64,000 nucleotides of DNA from Planococcus donghaensis (lineage in GTDB: Bacteria > Bacillota > Bacilli > Bacillales_A > Planococcaceae): positions 1,426,001 through 1,490,000 of the forward strand of contig NZ_CP016543.2 in NCBI RefSeq assembly GCF_001687665.2. Reading direction: 5' to 3'. Below are positions 19,537 to 28,363 of this stretch, in pieces. The first letter of the stretch is position 1. Every line of letters begins with the position of its first letter. The translations under genes and the position numbers were made by a program. Under the pieces are notes generated by a model, which did no database searches, was not told the origin of the DNA, and was given only the letters and a program-made list of their open reading frames with translations.

Positions 19537-20430
19537 ATGTTATTAGGATCTCACGTATCAATGAGCGGCAAAAAGATGCTGCTTGCAGCAAGCGAAGAAG
19601 CCGCTTCTTACGGAGCGTCGACTTTCATGATCTATACCGGTGCACCTCAAAACACGCGCCGCAAACCGATCGAAGACTTAAATATTGATGCTGGACTTGC
19701 ACATATGGCAGCTAACAATTTAACGAATATTGTGGTTCATGCACCGTATATTATTAATTTAGGAAATACGCAAAAACCTGAAACTTTTCAGCACGGTGTT
19801 GAATTTCTACAAAAAGAAATTGAACGTACTGCAGCACTCGGTTCAAAGCAAATTGTTTTGCATCCAGGAGCCCACGTCGGTGCTGGGGCAGAAGCAGGGA
19901 TTGCTAAAATTATTGAAGGATTAAATGAAGTTTTAACGCAAGATTATCCTGTGAATATTGCACTTGAGACGATGGCTGGTAAAGGTACAGAATGTGGCCG
20001 CAGTTTTGAGGAAATCGCCGCAATTATTAATGGCGTGACTCATAATGAACGTTTATCTGTATGCTTTGACACGTGTCACACGCATGATGCGGGGTATAAC
20101 ATCAAAGAAGATTTTAATGGGGTACTCGAAGAGTTCGACCGGATTGTTGGGATTGATCGTCTACAAGTATTGCACATCAATGACAGCAAAAATGTTCGCG
20201 GAGCGGCTAAAGACCGCCACGAAAATATCGGTTTTGGTGAAATCGGCTTTGAGGCGTTAAACGGCATTGTTCATCATCCAGATTTAATGCATGTACCAAA
20301 AATTCTCGAAACCCCGTATGTGGGAGCAGACGCTAAAAATAAAAAACCGCCATATGCATTTGAAATTGAAATGTTCAAAGCGGGTGTCTTTTCACCAGGA
20401 GTTATCGAAGAACTAAAATCTTCTTTATAA
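19537..20430 (+). CDS. nfo: Endonuclease IV (AP endonuclease)
   Basis: Zinc-dependent TIM-barrel enzyme that cuts 5' of abasic sites in base excision repair. The signatures [36 protein letters not shown] and HINDSKN supply the metal ligands. Length, 297 aa, is standard. AAGGAG precedes the ATG and the gene starts 12 nt after cshB, so one transcript is likely. Confidence 0.96.
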   Translation: MLLGSHVSMSGKKMLLAASEEAASYGASTFMIYTGAPQNTRRKPIEDLNIDAGLAHMAANNLTNIVVHAPYIINLGNTQKPETFQHGVEFLQKEIERTAALGSKQIVLHPGAHVGAGAEAGIAKIIEGLNEVLTQDYPVNIALETMAGKGTECGRSFEEIAAIINGVTHNERLSVCFDTCHTHDAGYNIKEDFNGVLEEFDRIVGIDRLQVLHINDSKNVRGAAKDRHENIGFGEIGFEALNGIVHHPDLMHVPKILETPYVGADAKNKKPPYAFEIEMFKAGVFSPGVIEELKSSL

Positions 20431-20446
20431 TATAGAAGCATTTATT

Positions 20447-20489
20447 GCTGAAGACAATCTCGTTATAGGAGAGCTGTCTTCAGCTTTTT
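20447..20489 (+). terminator. Terminator after cshB-nfo
   Basis: GCTGAAGACA (20447-20456) pairs with TGTCTTCAGC (20475-20484), with an inner CTC/GAG helix, followed by TTTTT. Confidence 0.88.
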
Positions 20490-20557
20490 AGTTTTAACTA
20501 GATGTGAATACCAATAAAACCAAAAAAACTGATTACAAGCGTTTCAAGCAAAATCTG

Positions 20558-20618
20558 TTTACATTCGTGTAGAACTCTACTATACTTTTTTAATGTAAAT
20601 CGTAATCATTATTAATTA
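20558..20618 (+). promoter_or_regulatory. Promoter and Zur box of the zinc transporter operon
   Basis: TTTACA (20558-20563), 17-nt spacer, TATACT (20581-20586). Just downstream of the -10, TAAATCGTAAT (20596-20606) is a perfect left Zur half-site; after one base, the right half ATTATTAATTA (20608-20618) matches 8 of 11. Binding there would block initiation, giving zinc-dependent autoregulation of the operon that encodes Zur. Confidence 0.85.
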
Positions 20619-20634
20619 GAAAAGAGGCGAAACA

Positions 20635-21402
20635 ATGGTTGCGCCATTAATCGACATTCAAGACATCAGTTTTGAGTATGAAGAAACCAAAGCGCTAGAT
20701 CATATTTCCATGAAAGTGGAAGAAGGCGATTTTTTAGCCATATTAGGTCCCAACGGATCAGGAAAATCGACGTTATTGAAAATTATGTTAGGGCTTATCA
20801 AGCCGAGCAAAGGAAAGATTGAGCTTTTTGGAACAGACTCCAAAAACTTCAAAAACCGAGAATGGATTGGCTATGTTTCTCAAAAATCAAATTCATTTAA
20901 CTCGGGCTTCCCGGCGACTGTCAAAGAAGTTGTGGCAGGCGGGTTAGTAAAGAAAACAGGCTTGTTTCATCGGTTGCCAAAAACAACGCATCAACAAGTG
21001 ATTGAAGCATTAGAAGCGGTTAGCATGGAACCATTTATCGATAGAAGCATTAGTGAACTTTCTGGTGGTCAGCAGCAGCGTATTTTCATTGCGCGGGCAT
21101 TAATTGCAAAACCAAAAGTTTTAATACTGGATGAACCAACCGTAGGCATTGATCATGAGAATGTTCAAGCATTTTATGATATGTTGGCCAGGCTAAATCA
21201 AGATAAAAATATCACCATGGTACTTGTCACACATGATGTGGATACAGTAACAGATCGAATCACGCATGTGGCGTGTTTAAACCAAACAATTCATTTCCAT
21301 GGTTATAAAGAACAGCTTCACACGATGAGTGACGAAAAGCGCGAAGCATGGTATGGACACTCTGTCCGGAAAATTCACCATATCGGGGGAAGCCACACAT
21401 GA
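20635..21402 (+). CDS. znuC: Zinc ABC transporter, ATP-binding protein (ZnuC/ZurA)
   Basis: ATPase of a high-affinity Zn(II) importer. Walker A GPNGSGKST (about residues 38-46), Q-loop VSQKSN, signature LSGGQQQR, Walker B VLILDEPTVG and H-loop VTHD are intact. The operon order ATPase-permease-Fur family regulator matches Listeria zurA-zurM-zurR. No solute-binding protein lies in the operon, so it is presumably encoded elsewhere. Metal specificity is inferred from the Zur box and the downstream regulator; manganese is less likely. Confidence 0.9.
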   Translation: MVAPLIDIQDISFEYEETKALDHISMKVEEGDFLAILGPNGSGKSTLLKIMLGLIKPSKGKIELFGTDSKNFKNREWIGYVSQKSNSFNSGFPATVKEVVAGGLVKKTGLFHRLPKTTHQQVIEALEAVSMEPFIDRSISELSGGQQQRIFIARALIAKPKVLILDEPTVGIDHENVQAFYDMLARLNQDKNITMVLVTHDVDTVTDRITHVACLNQTIHFHGYKEQLHTMSDEKREAWYGHSVRKIHHIGGSHT

Positions 21403-22253
21403 TAGAAGCGATTTTTTCTTATGAATTTTTACAAAATGCTTTTGCGGCAGGCTTAATCATTGGGGTCATTGCACCGTTACTTGGCGTATTCATTGTTGTT
21501 CGTCGCCTGTCGTTAATTGCTGATGCGTTAAGTCATGTGACATTAGCGGGCATTGCAGGAAGTTTGTACTTGAGTCAAAGTGTTGCTTCTTTAGCTCTTT
21601 TAAACCCGTTATTTCTCGGGATTGCAGCTTCAGTCGGCGGTTCTATGTTGATTGAACGTTTAAGAAGCTTGTATAAGCATTACCAAGAATTAGCGATACC
21701 CATTATATTATCTGCGGGTATTGGGTTTGGTGCTATATTTATTTCGTTAGCGGAAGGTTTTTCAAGTGACTTATTTGGGTATTTGTTTGGTTCGGTTTCA
21801 GCAGTAAGCAGAGAAGACTTGTTTATTGTGATGGGAGTAGCAGTCGTTGTGCTTGCTTTCGTGTTTATCTTCTTTAAAGAACTGTTTGTTTTATCATTTG
21901 ACGACGAATATGCTAGAGCTTCTGGGTTACCGGCTAAATGGATTCATTTTATGTTTATGATCGTAACGGCACTCGTCATTGCAGGTTCTATGCGCATTGT
22001 TGGCATATTGCTTGTATCATCGCTTATGACCATTCCGGTTGCAACAGCAATGCGTGTCACAAAAAGTTTTAAACAAACCATTTTGTTATCGATTGTTTTT
22101 GGTGAAATTTCGGTTATTACCGGACTAGTATCTGCTTTTTACTTAGACTTGGCTCCGGGTGGAACAATTGTGGTGACTTCGATTTTCCTATTATTGCTAG
22201 TCCTTGCGTATAAAAAAATAAAGGTTTCACGTAAAAAAGGAGCGATTGCATGA
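21399..22253 (+). CDS. znuB: Zinc ABC transporter, permease protein (ZnuB/ZurM)
   Basis: ABC-3 family membrane permease that pairs with the ATPase encoded just upstream. About eight hydrophobic segments are visible, with the family motifs VVRRLSLIADALSHV and SLMTIPVATAMRV. ATG 21399 overlaps the upstream stop (ATGA) and has a GGGGGA ribosome site; the frame also extends back to 21348 inside znuC. Its own stop overlaps the zur start by 4 nt, giving tight translational coupling. Confidence 0.92.
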   Translation: MIEAIFSYEFLQNAFAAGLIIGVIAPLLGVFIVVRRLSLIADALSHVTLAGIAGSLYLSQSVASLALLNPLFLGIAASVGGSMLIERLRSLYKHYQELAIPIILSAGIGFGAIFISLAEGFSSDLFGYLFGSVSAVSREDLFIVMGVAVVVLAFVFIFFKELFVLSFDDEYARASGLPAKWIHFMFMIVTALVIAGSMRIVGILLVSSLMTIPVATAMRVTKSFKQTILLSIVFGEISVITGLVSAFYLDLAPGGTIVVTSIFLLLLVLAYKKIKVSRKKGAIA

Positions 22254-22660
22254 ATTTAACAAATGCCTGGAATATTCTTAAAGACAAGGGTTTCAAAGAA
22301 ACATCGAAACGTAACCAGATTTTAGAACTGTTTGCGAACGATGAACGGTATTTGACGGCGAGAGATTTGTTGGACGTTATGCAAAAAGACTATCCAAGTA
22401 TGAGCTACGACACAGTGTATCGAAATTTAGCGACATTTGTATCGCTGGGCATATTAGAAGAAACCGAATTATCAGGTGAACGTCATTTTCGTATGCAATG
22501 CGAAAGTGACCATCACCATCATCATTTTATTTGCATGGATTGTGGCAAAATAAAAGAAATTCCAATTTGTCCGATGGATATGGTAGGTGCAGCTCTACCC
22601 GCATACGAAATTGCCAATCACAAGTTTGAAATATACGGGAAATGTCCCGAATGCAAATAA
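22250..22660 (+). CDS. zur: Zinc uptake regulator Zur (Fur family)
   Basis: Zn-sensing repressor. The N-terminal winged helix (TSKRNQILELF to SYDTVYRNLATF) is followed by the dimerisation/metal domain with a histidine run (about residues 83-87), the structural zinc pairs CMDC and CPEC, and sensory ligands. Length, 136 aa, is usual. Zur rather than Fur or PerR identity is supported by synteny (B. subtilis yqfV), the zinc-type transporter partners and the Zur box in the operon promoter. Confidence 0.9.
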   Translation: MNLTNAWNILKDKGFKETSKRNQILELFANDERYLTARDLLDVMQKDYPSMSYDTVYRNLATFVSLGILEETELSGERHFRMQCESDHHHHHFICMDCGKIKEIPICPMDMVGAALPAYEIANHKFEIYGKCPECK

Positions 22661-22695
22661 AAAGCGAGAGTGGATTTTTCCACTCTCGCTTTTTT
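22659..22695. terminator. Bidirectional terminator between zur and yqfW
   Basis: 16-bp stem (22659-22674 with 22679-22694), loop TTTT, A run on one side and T run on the other, between convergent genes. Confidence 0.93.
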
Positions 22696-22697
22696 CA

Positions 22698-23288
22698 TTA
22701 TTTACGGCTTAAAGTTTCGTGCAAACTAAATTCGTTTTTAACCCATTGTTCTGCTTCGAGCCAGTCATAAACGCGTACAACATTCGATGGAATGGCCTCG
22801 CGGTTATAAGGGGTATCAAAAAGAATAACAGGAATGTCAAGCTCTTCAGCTATTTCTACAGCATTGTCGTGTTTGTCTTCGAAAAACAAATCCACATTAT
22901 GGCGTTTTGCTGTTTCGATTTTTTTGTGAGAACCAATCAGTTCAATGTGATCATAAGCAATGGCATGTTCTTCAAACCAATTTAGCGTGATGTCACGAAC
23001 GTTGTCCCCACGAGCGGAAATATAATACAGCTCGTATTGGTTTTTCCAGTTGTTTAAAATTTGTTTTGCATGATCAGATACAGGAGAAGCCGCATAAATA
23101 CGCGGCTCGGAATCCCGGAACCAAGAATAAAATTCACCTTGCGTCAAATGGGGAAGAGCCGCAGTTAAATCGTATTCTTTAATATCATCTAACGTTAATT
23201 CACTGTTAAACTGTTCATTTATGTGAGGAATCAGTGACGTTGGAGAAGTCACGGTCCCATCAATATCTATTCCAAAACGGTATTTCAT
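22698..23288 (-). CDS. HAD-family putative nucleotidase (YqfW-like)
   Basis: Putative 5'(3')-deoxyribonucleotidase-type phosphatase of the HAD superfamily. Motif I FGIDIDGTVTS (residues 5-15) holds the two catalytic Asp, motif II is in YYISARGD, and motif III/IV is in FFEDKHDNA. Its 196-aa length and position next to zur and ispG match B. subtilis YqfW. It starts 12 nt after ispG, so it is probably its operon partner. Physiological substrate unknown. Confidence 0.82.
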   Translation of the reverse strand: MKYRFGIDIDGTVTSPTSLIPHINEQFNSELTLDDIKEYDLTAALPHLTQGEFYSWFRDSEPRIYAASPVSDHAKQILNNWKNQYELYYISARGDNVRDITLNWFEEHAIAYDHIELIGSHKKIETAKRHNVDLFFEDKHDNAVEIAEELDIPVILFDTPYNREAIPSNVVRVYDWLEAEQWVKNEFSLHETLSRK

Positions 23289-23300
23289 TGGTTCACAACC

Positions 23301-24422
23301 TTATACTTGTTGTTGTTCTAATTCTTTTTTCTCTGCTGCTTGTTTCGCGAAATATTCTTCAGCAAGTTTGTCGATTTCGATTTTCAATTCTTCGACCATT
23401 GTCGCTTCAGGCACTTTACGAACCGTTTTGCCTTTCATGAATAGCAAACCTTCACCGCGAGCTCCCGCGATCCCGATATCGGCTTCACGCGCTTCACCAG
23501 GTCCGTTAACTGCACAACCTAAAACAGCTACTTTTAATGGTGCTTTAATGTGTGAGATGTATTCTTCTACTTCATTGGCGATTGTGATCAAATCGATTTC
23601 AATACGTCCGCATGTCGGGCATGAGATAAGTGTAGCGGCGTTTGAAGAAAGACCGAAAATTTTCAACATCTCACGTGCTACTTTTACTTCTTCAACCGGG
23701 TCTGCACTTAACGATACGCGAAGTGTATTCCCAATGCCTTTGGCGAACAATGCGCCAAGACCTGCTGCACTTTTCACTGTACCTGAGAACAATGTTCCAG
23801 ATTCCGTAATCCCTAAGTGAAGAGGGTAGTCGAAAGCTTTTGAAGCGAGTTCGTATGCTTCAACCGCTAAGCTGACATCTGAAGCTTTTAATGAAACGAT
23901 AATATCGTGGAAATCCAAGTCTTCTAAAATTTTAATGTGATGAAGTGCACTTTCGACCATGCCTTCAGCTGTTGGGTAGCCGTACTTTTCTAAAATTTTA
24001 CGCTCTAATGATCCAGCGTTAACTCCAATACGAATAGGAATGCCTTTTGCTTTAGCTGCATTTACCACAGCTTCAACTTTTTCGCGACGACCAATGTTAC
24101 CTGGGTTGATGCGGATTTTGTCTGCACCTTGTTCAATTGCGATTAAAGCTAATTTATAGTCAAAATGAATATCTACTACTAAAGGAATGTTAATGCGTGC
24201 TTTTATCGCGCCAATTGCATAAGCAGCACGTTCGTCAGGGCAGGCTACGCGAACTACTTGGCATCCTGCTTCTTCTAAACGCAAAATTTCAGCGACTGTC
24301 GCTTCAACATCATGTGTTTTAGTCGTAGCCATACTTTGTATAAATAATTCATTACTACCGCCAATCGTCAAATCTCCGACTCTTACGGGGCGTGTTTTTG
24401 AACGGTGTGTCATTTCGCTCAT
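23301..24422 (-). CDS. ispG: 4-hydroxy-3-methylbut-2-en-1-yl diphosphate synthase (IspG)
   Basis: Penultimate MEP pathway enzyme: MEcPP to HMBPP, with a [4Fe-4S] cluster and flavodoxin or ferredoxin as donor. It has the TIM-barrel domain ([20 protein letters not shown]) and a C-terminal cluster domain with SCPTCGR and CAVNGPGEA providing the cysteines. ATG 24422 (MSEMTHRSK) follows AAAGGAGA; the frame is open to 24500 but that extension lacks a ribosome site. Length, 373 aa, is normal. Confidence 0.95.
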   Translation of the reverse strand: MSEMTHRSKTRPVRVGDLTIGGSNELFIQSMATTKTHDVEATVAEILRLEEAGCQVVRVACPDERAAYAIGAIKARINIPLVVDIHFDYKLALIAIEQGADKIRINPGNIGRREKVEAVVNAAKAKGIPIRIGVNAGSLERKILEKYGYPTAEGMVESALHHIKILEDLDFHDIIVSLKASDVSLAVEAYELASKAFDYPLHLGITESGTLFSGTVKSAAGLGALFAKGIGNTLRVSLSADPVEEVKVAREMLKIFGLSSNAATLISCPTCGRIEIDLITIANEVEEYISHIKAPLKVAVLGCAVNGPGEAREADIGIAGARGEGLLFMKGKTVRKVPEATMVEELKIEIDKLAEEYFAKQAAEKKELEQQQV

Positions 24423-24532
24423 GAAAAAATCTCTCCTTTTTAGTGGTGGCCTGTTGTACCGGCTCACATATCTTTGTCCTACATACGAGGAATAAACCAA
24501 AGCATGCAGGCTCTCTTCTATTGCCTATAGCC

Positions 24533-24562
24533 ATTTTAGCAGTGTCGTGCGCAAAAAGACAA
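24533..24562 (-). promoter_or_regulatory. ispG promoter candidate
   Basis: Minus strand: TTGTCT (24562-24557), 18-nt spacer, TAAAAT (24538-24533). Confidence 0.5.
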
Positions 24563-24594
24563 GAAAGACGGCTGATTAACACCGTAAATCAATC

Positions 24595-25119
24595 TTACGC
24601 TTGTTTCTTTGAAATGGGTGGTTTTTTTGGGTAATAGCCAATTGCTACATATAAATAGAAGATGGTCAATAAACTAGTGGCGATAGAAACATTAAAATCA
24701 ATGTCAAAGAAACTTAATGCAAATGCTAGTAATGTTGGGATGGTTACACTTAATGCGGTAGTGCGCCATAAATGACGGTATTCACCTCGACGTTTTCTGC
24801 TATTCAAAATCAGCAAAGCGATCAAAGCGAACAAGCTAATTTTGATAAAATGATAAATTGTAGTTGAAACAAATAGGAAAACAAACGCAAACGGATAAAG
24901 AAGCCAATCGATTTCTTCGACAAATTCAATCAATCCATCTATACTGCTAGAGGCATTACCTAACCCAGTGCTCCATTCAACAAAAGATGCGACGGTTAAC
25001 AATAATATAAAGACAAAAATAAACTGCATTATTTTCCCAATGCTCATAATCCGGACAGCAGCTTGTTTTTTAGGTTCTAATAAACTCGCTTTAAATAATT
25101 GGTATAGGTTCAAAATCAT
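24595..25119 (-). CDS. Membrane protein, probably DUF1189-like
   Basis: Predicted 174-aa integral membrane protein with a cytoplasmic N-terminus (NLYQLFKASLLEPKKQAAVR) and about four hydrophobic helices separated by short loops. The N-terminus and helix pattern recall DUF1189 proteins, but the chain is shorter than the 250 or so residues usual there, so the family call is tentative. GAGAGG lies just before the ATG. No function can be assigned. Confidence 0.65.
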   Translation of the reverse strand: MILNLYQLFKASLLEPKKQAAVRIMSIGKIMQFIFVFILLLTVASFVEWSTGLGNASSSIDGLIEFVEEIDWLLYPFAFVFLFVSTTIYHFIKISLFALIALLILNSRKRRGEYRHLWRTTALSVTIPTLLAFALSFFDIDFNVSIATSLLTIFYLYVAIGYYPKKPPISKKQA

Positions 25120-25209
25120 CTTCCTCTCATCTATACCAATAATCGTACCACGTAGATTGTAAAAAAAAACGCCGCTTTGTTACGGGAATGTAAATTTTGC
25201 AGAAAGGTG

Positions 25210-25239
25210 TTTACAAATTCTTAGTAAACTACGCATAAT
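25210..25239 (+). promoter_or_regulatory. Na/Pi symporter promoter candidate
   Basis: TTTACA (25210-25215), 18-nt spacer, CATAAT (25234-25239). Confidence 0.5.
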
Positions 25240-25281
25240 AGGTTAGGTGTGAATATGAAATTTAGGAGTTGAATATGTATC

Positions 25282-26913
25282 GTGGAAATGAACTGGCAAG
25301 AAATTTTCTTTTCTTTCTTCGGGGGATTAGGGATTTTCTTATTCTCAATTAAGTTTATGGGTGATGCTTTACAGAAAGCAGCAGGTGATAAACTGCGAGA
25401 CATCTTGGATCGTTTTACAACAAATCCATTCATGGGTGTTTTAGTTGGTATTATCGTAACCATCTTAATTCAATCGAGTTCAGGTACTACTGTAATCGTA
25501 GTTGGTTTAGTTAGTGCCGGGTTTATGACGTTAAGACAGGCAATCGGTGTTATTATGGGGGCCAATATCGGTACCACTGTAACAGCCTTTATCATTGGTT
25601 TGGACGTTGGAGAGTACGCTTTGCCAATTATGGCAGTCGGAGCGGCGATGATTTTCTTTGTTAAGAAAAACAAAATCCAAAACATCGGACAAGTCATTTT
25701 TGGTTTTGGTGGCTTATTCTACGGAATGGAATTAATGAGTGGCGGAATGAAGCCGCTACGTGAATTGCCAGCCTTTATCGATATGACGATTACATTAAGT
25801 GAATTTCCAATTTTAGGAGTGTTTGTCGGAACAGTCTTTACATTAATTGTACAGAGCTCAAGTGGTACTGTTGCAATTCTTCAAGGACTTTATGCTGAAA
25901 ACATCCTTACGCTTGGCGCATCTCTGCCAGTTCTATTCGGTGACAATATCGGAACGACTATTACAGCGGTACTAGCAGCACTTGGTACTTCAATCGCGGC
26001 GCGCCGTGCAGCTGCAGTACATGTATTATTTAATGTTGTCGGTTCGGTTATCTTCTTGATTTTACTGATTCCATTTACGGCTTACGTTGAATGGATTTCC
26101 GGGGTATTGTCATTAGAGCCTAAAATGCAAATCGCTTTTGCACACGGTTCATTTAACGTAGTAAATACTCTTATTCAATTCCCGTTAATCGGTGCGTGGG
26201 CTTACCTAGTGACGAAAGTCATTCCGGGTGAAGAAGTGTTGGTTGAATTTAAACCAAAACATTTGGATATTCACTTTATCGAACAATCGCCTTCTATTGC
26301 GCTTGGCCAGGCAAAAGAAGAAATTTTACGCATGGGTCAATATTCAGTGCAAGGGTTAGAAGAAACGTATAAGTATTTAATGACAAAGAGCAAGAAAAAT
26401 GCAGAAATGGGTTACCAATTAGAAGATGCAATCAACAACCTTGATAGCAAAATCACAGATTACTTGGTACTAATTTCAGCAGAATCTATTTCAGCAGCAG
26501 ATTCAACACGCCACACAATGTTAATGGAAACGGTTCGCGATATTGAACGAATTGGTGACCATTTTGAAAACATTATTGAGTTGGTTGATTATCAAGAAAA
26601 CAACAAAGTGAAAATCACAGAAGATGCAATGGAAGATTTAACAGAAATGTTTACATTGACGATTGCGACAGTTCAAAAAGCGCTAAAAGCATTAGACACA
26701 ACTAGCCACGAACTGGCTCGTGAAGTAGCTGAACAAGAAGATTTAATCGACAAAATGGAACGTAAATTCCGCAAAAAACACATTTTACGCTTGAACGAAG
26801 GTTTATGTACAGGACAAGCGGGAATTGTTTTTGTCGATATCGTTAGTAACTTAGAGCGAATTGGTGACCATGCAGTTAACATTGCAGAAGCTATTTTAGG
26901 AAACCGCGCTTAA
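25282..26913 (+). CDS. Na+/phosphate cotransporter family protein with PhoU-like tail
   Basis: Sodium-coupled phosphate transporter family (NptA/YjbB type). Two inverted repeats carry the family QSSSGT motifs (about residues 68-73 and 195-200), each followed by GANIGTT or GDNIGTT. A cytoplasmic C-terminal half (about residues 340-543) is PhoU-like, with repeated IERIGDH motifs. The frame starts GTG-GAA-ATG; GTG 25282 is kept because the resulting MEMN start resembles relatives, though ATG 25288 is possible. It may serve import or overflow export of phosphate. Confidence 0.9.
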   Translation: MEMNWQEIFFSFFGGLGIFLFSIKFMGDALQKAAGDKLRDILDRFTTNPFMGVLVGIIVTILIQSSSGTTVIVVGLVSAGFMTLRQAIGVIMGANIGTTVTAFIIGLDVGEYALPIMAVGAAMIFFVKKNKIQNIGQVIFGFGGLFYGMELMSGGMKPLRELPAFIDMTITLSEFPILGVFVGTVFTLIVQSSSGTVAILQGLYAENILTLGASLPVLFGDNIGTTITAVLAALGTSIAARRAAAVHVLFNVVGSVIFLILLIPFTAYVEWISGVLSLEPKMQIAFAHGSFNVVNTLIQFPLIGAWAYLVTKVIPGEEVLVEFKPKHLDIHFIEQSPSIALGQAKEEILRMGQYSVQGLEETYKYLMTKSKKNAEMGYQLEDAINNLDSKITDYLVLISAESISAADSTRHTMLMETVRDIERIGDHFENIIELVDYQENNKVKITEDAMEDLTEMFTLTIATVQKALKALDTTSHELAREVAEQEDLIDKMERKFRKKHILRLNEGLCTGQAGIVFVDIVSNLERIGDHAVNIAEAILGNRA

Positions 26914-26922
26914 CTAAATATT

Positions 26923-26992
26923 AAAAAGCCTCTCTTTCATCACGCTTTACATTTTTTAAAATGTAGAGCACGATAGAAGAGAGGCTTTTTTT
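26923..26992 (+). terminator. Long composite terminator hairpin
   Basis: Outer stem AAAAAGCCTCTCTT/AAGAGAGGCTTTTT (26923-26936, 26977-26990) encloses a second AT-rich stem (TACATTTT/AAAATGTA) and is followed by T residues. Confidence 0.88.
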
Positions 26993-27009
26993 ATAGGGAG
27001 GGATTCCAG

Positions 27010-27504
27010 ATGGAAATTATCGGCTGGGTTTTAATCTTGCTATTTTTTGTTATTGGATTTATCGGTTTGGTTTATCCAATAATACCGGCTGTTTTATTTA
27101 TTTTTGGAGGTTTTGTCATCTACGGCTTGTTTTTCAGCTTTAGTGATTTGCCTTGGTGGTTTTGGGCGATTCAAAGTCTTTTTGTCGTTTTATTATTTGG
27201 AGCAGATGCCATTGCAAATGCTTTTGGTGTAAAAAAGTTTGGTGGATCTAAGGCAGGTTTATGGGGTAGTACAATCGGCTTAATCGTAGGTCCATTTGTT
27301 ATACCGATTATTGGTATTTTAATTGGTCCATTTATCGGAGCGATTGTTGCGGAAATCCTTTTTAATAAATCATCAGTAAAAAAATCATTTCTTTCAGGTG
27401 TAGGATCTGTTGTTGGGTTTATCACATCGGTCTTTACAAAAGGCGTTATCCAAACAGTTATGATTGCCATCTTCTTTATCATTATTAATTATAGCGATAA
27501 ATGA
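27010..27504 (+). CDS. yqgC: DUF456 membrane protein (YqgC-like)
   Basis: Very hydrophobic 164-aa protein with about five membrane segments, rich in Gly and Ile/Phe (GLYPIIPAVLFIFGG-like N-terminal repeat, GPFIGAIVAEIL). This pattern and its position directly before sodA match B. subtilis YqgC (DUF456). Function unknown. GGGAGG precedes the ATG. It is separated from sodA by 137 nt containing a promoter candidate. Confidence 0.85.
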   Translation: MEIIGWVLILLFFVIGFIGLVYPIIPAVLFIFGGFVIYGLFFSFSDLPWWFWAIQSLFVVLLFGADAIANAFGVKKFGGSKAGLWGSTIGLIVGPFVIPIIGILIGPFIGAIVAEILFNKSSVKKSFLSGVGSVVGFITSVFTKGVIQTVMIAIFFIIINYSDK

Positions 27505-27574
27505 AGGAATATATGTTTAATTGGGGGTGAATTCGGGCAAAAGACTGAATAACGCCATTAGACGTGCATTTTGT

Positions 27575-27603
27575 TTGTCACGGTCTAGAAATTTTGATAG
27601 GCT
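27575..27603 (+). promoter_or_regulatory. sodA promoter candidate
   Basis: TTGTCA (27575-27580), 17-nt spacer, TGATAGGCT giving an extended but poor -10 at 27598-27603. Confidence 0.5.
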
Positions 27604-27641
27604 AAGAAGGTAGACCAATAGACTCAAGGAGGAATTTAATT

Positions 27642-28250
27642 ATGGCTTATGAATTACCAGAATTACCTTACGCGTATGACGCACTTGAACCACATATTGA
27701 CAAAGAAACGATGAACATTCATCACACGAAACACCACAACACGTATATCACAAATGTAAATGCGGCTTTAGAAGGCCACGAAGATCTTGCTTCAAAATCT
27801 GTAGAAGAACTAATTGCTGATTTAGATGCAGTTCCAGAATCAATTCGCACAGCTGTCCGTAACAACGGCGGTGGACATGCAAACCACTCATTATTCTGGA
27901 AACTATTGTCTCCAAACGGTGGCGGTAACCCGACAGGCGCTTTAGGCGAAGCAATTAACAGCAAGTTTGGTAGCTTCGACGAGTTTAAAGAAAAATTCGC
28001 TGCTGCTGGTAAAACTCGTTTCGGATCTGGATGGGCTTGGCTTGTTCTATCTAACGGCGAACTTGAAGTCGTATCAACACCTAACCAAGACTCGCCATTA
28101 ATGGAAGGTAAAACGCCATTACTTGGACTTGACGTATGGGAACACGCTTACTACTTGAAATACCAAAACAAACGTCCAGACTACATCAATGCATTCTGGA
28201 ACGTAGTAAACTGGGAAGAAGTTTCAAACCGTTACGAAACAGCAAAATAA
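27642..28250 (+). CDS. sodA: Superoxide dismutase (Mn/Fe family)
   Basis: Converts superoxide to oxygen and hydrogen peroxide in the cytosol. The four metal ligands are visible: His in MNIHHTKHH (about residue 27), His in NHSLFW (about 82), and Asp plus His in DVWEHAYY (about 165-169). Length, 202 aa, is typical. Firmicute SodA is usually manganese-dependent; metal choice is an inference. Strong AAGGAGG ribosome site and its own terminator. Confidence 0.96.
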   Translation: MAYELPELPYAYDALEPHIDKETMNIHHTKHHNTYITNVNAALEGHEDLASKSVEELIADLDAVPESIRTAVRNNGGGHANHSLFWKLLSPNGGGNPTGALGEAINSKFGSFDEFKEKFAAAGKTRFGSGWAWLVLSNGELEVVSTPNQDSPLMEGKTPLLGLDVWEHAYYLKYQNKRPDYINAFWNVVNWEEVSNRYETAK

Positions 28251-28270
28251 GAATTCACAATTGAAACTTT

Positions 28271-28309
28271 ACACACACTTTTTCGTCAGAAAAAGTGTGT
28301 GTTTTTTTT
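28271..28309 (+). terminator. Terminator after sodA
   Basis: 14-bp stem ACACACACTTTTTC/GAAAAAGTGTGTGT, loop of four bases, then a T run. Confidence 0.94.
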
Positions 28310-28363
28310 ATTGGATGATATACTGATAACTGGATATTTTTTTGCGAAAGGAGCAAATTGCTC

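Noticed and set aside
20540-20556. cre-like sequence upstream of the zinc operon
   Set aside because: Three mismatches to required cre positions, including the conserved TG and CA ends.
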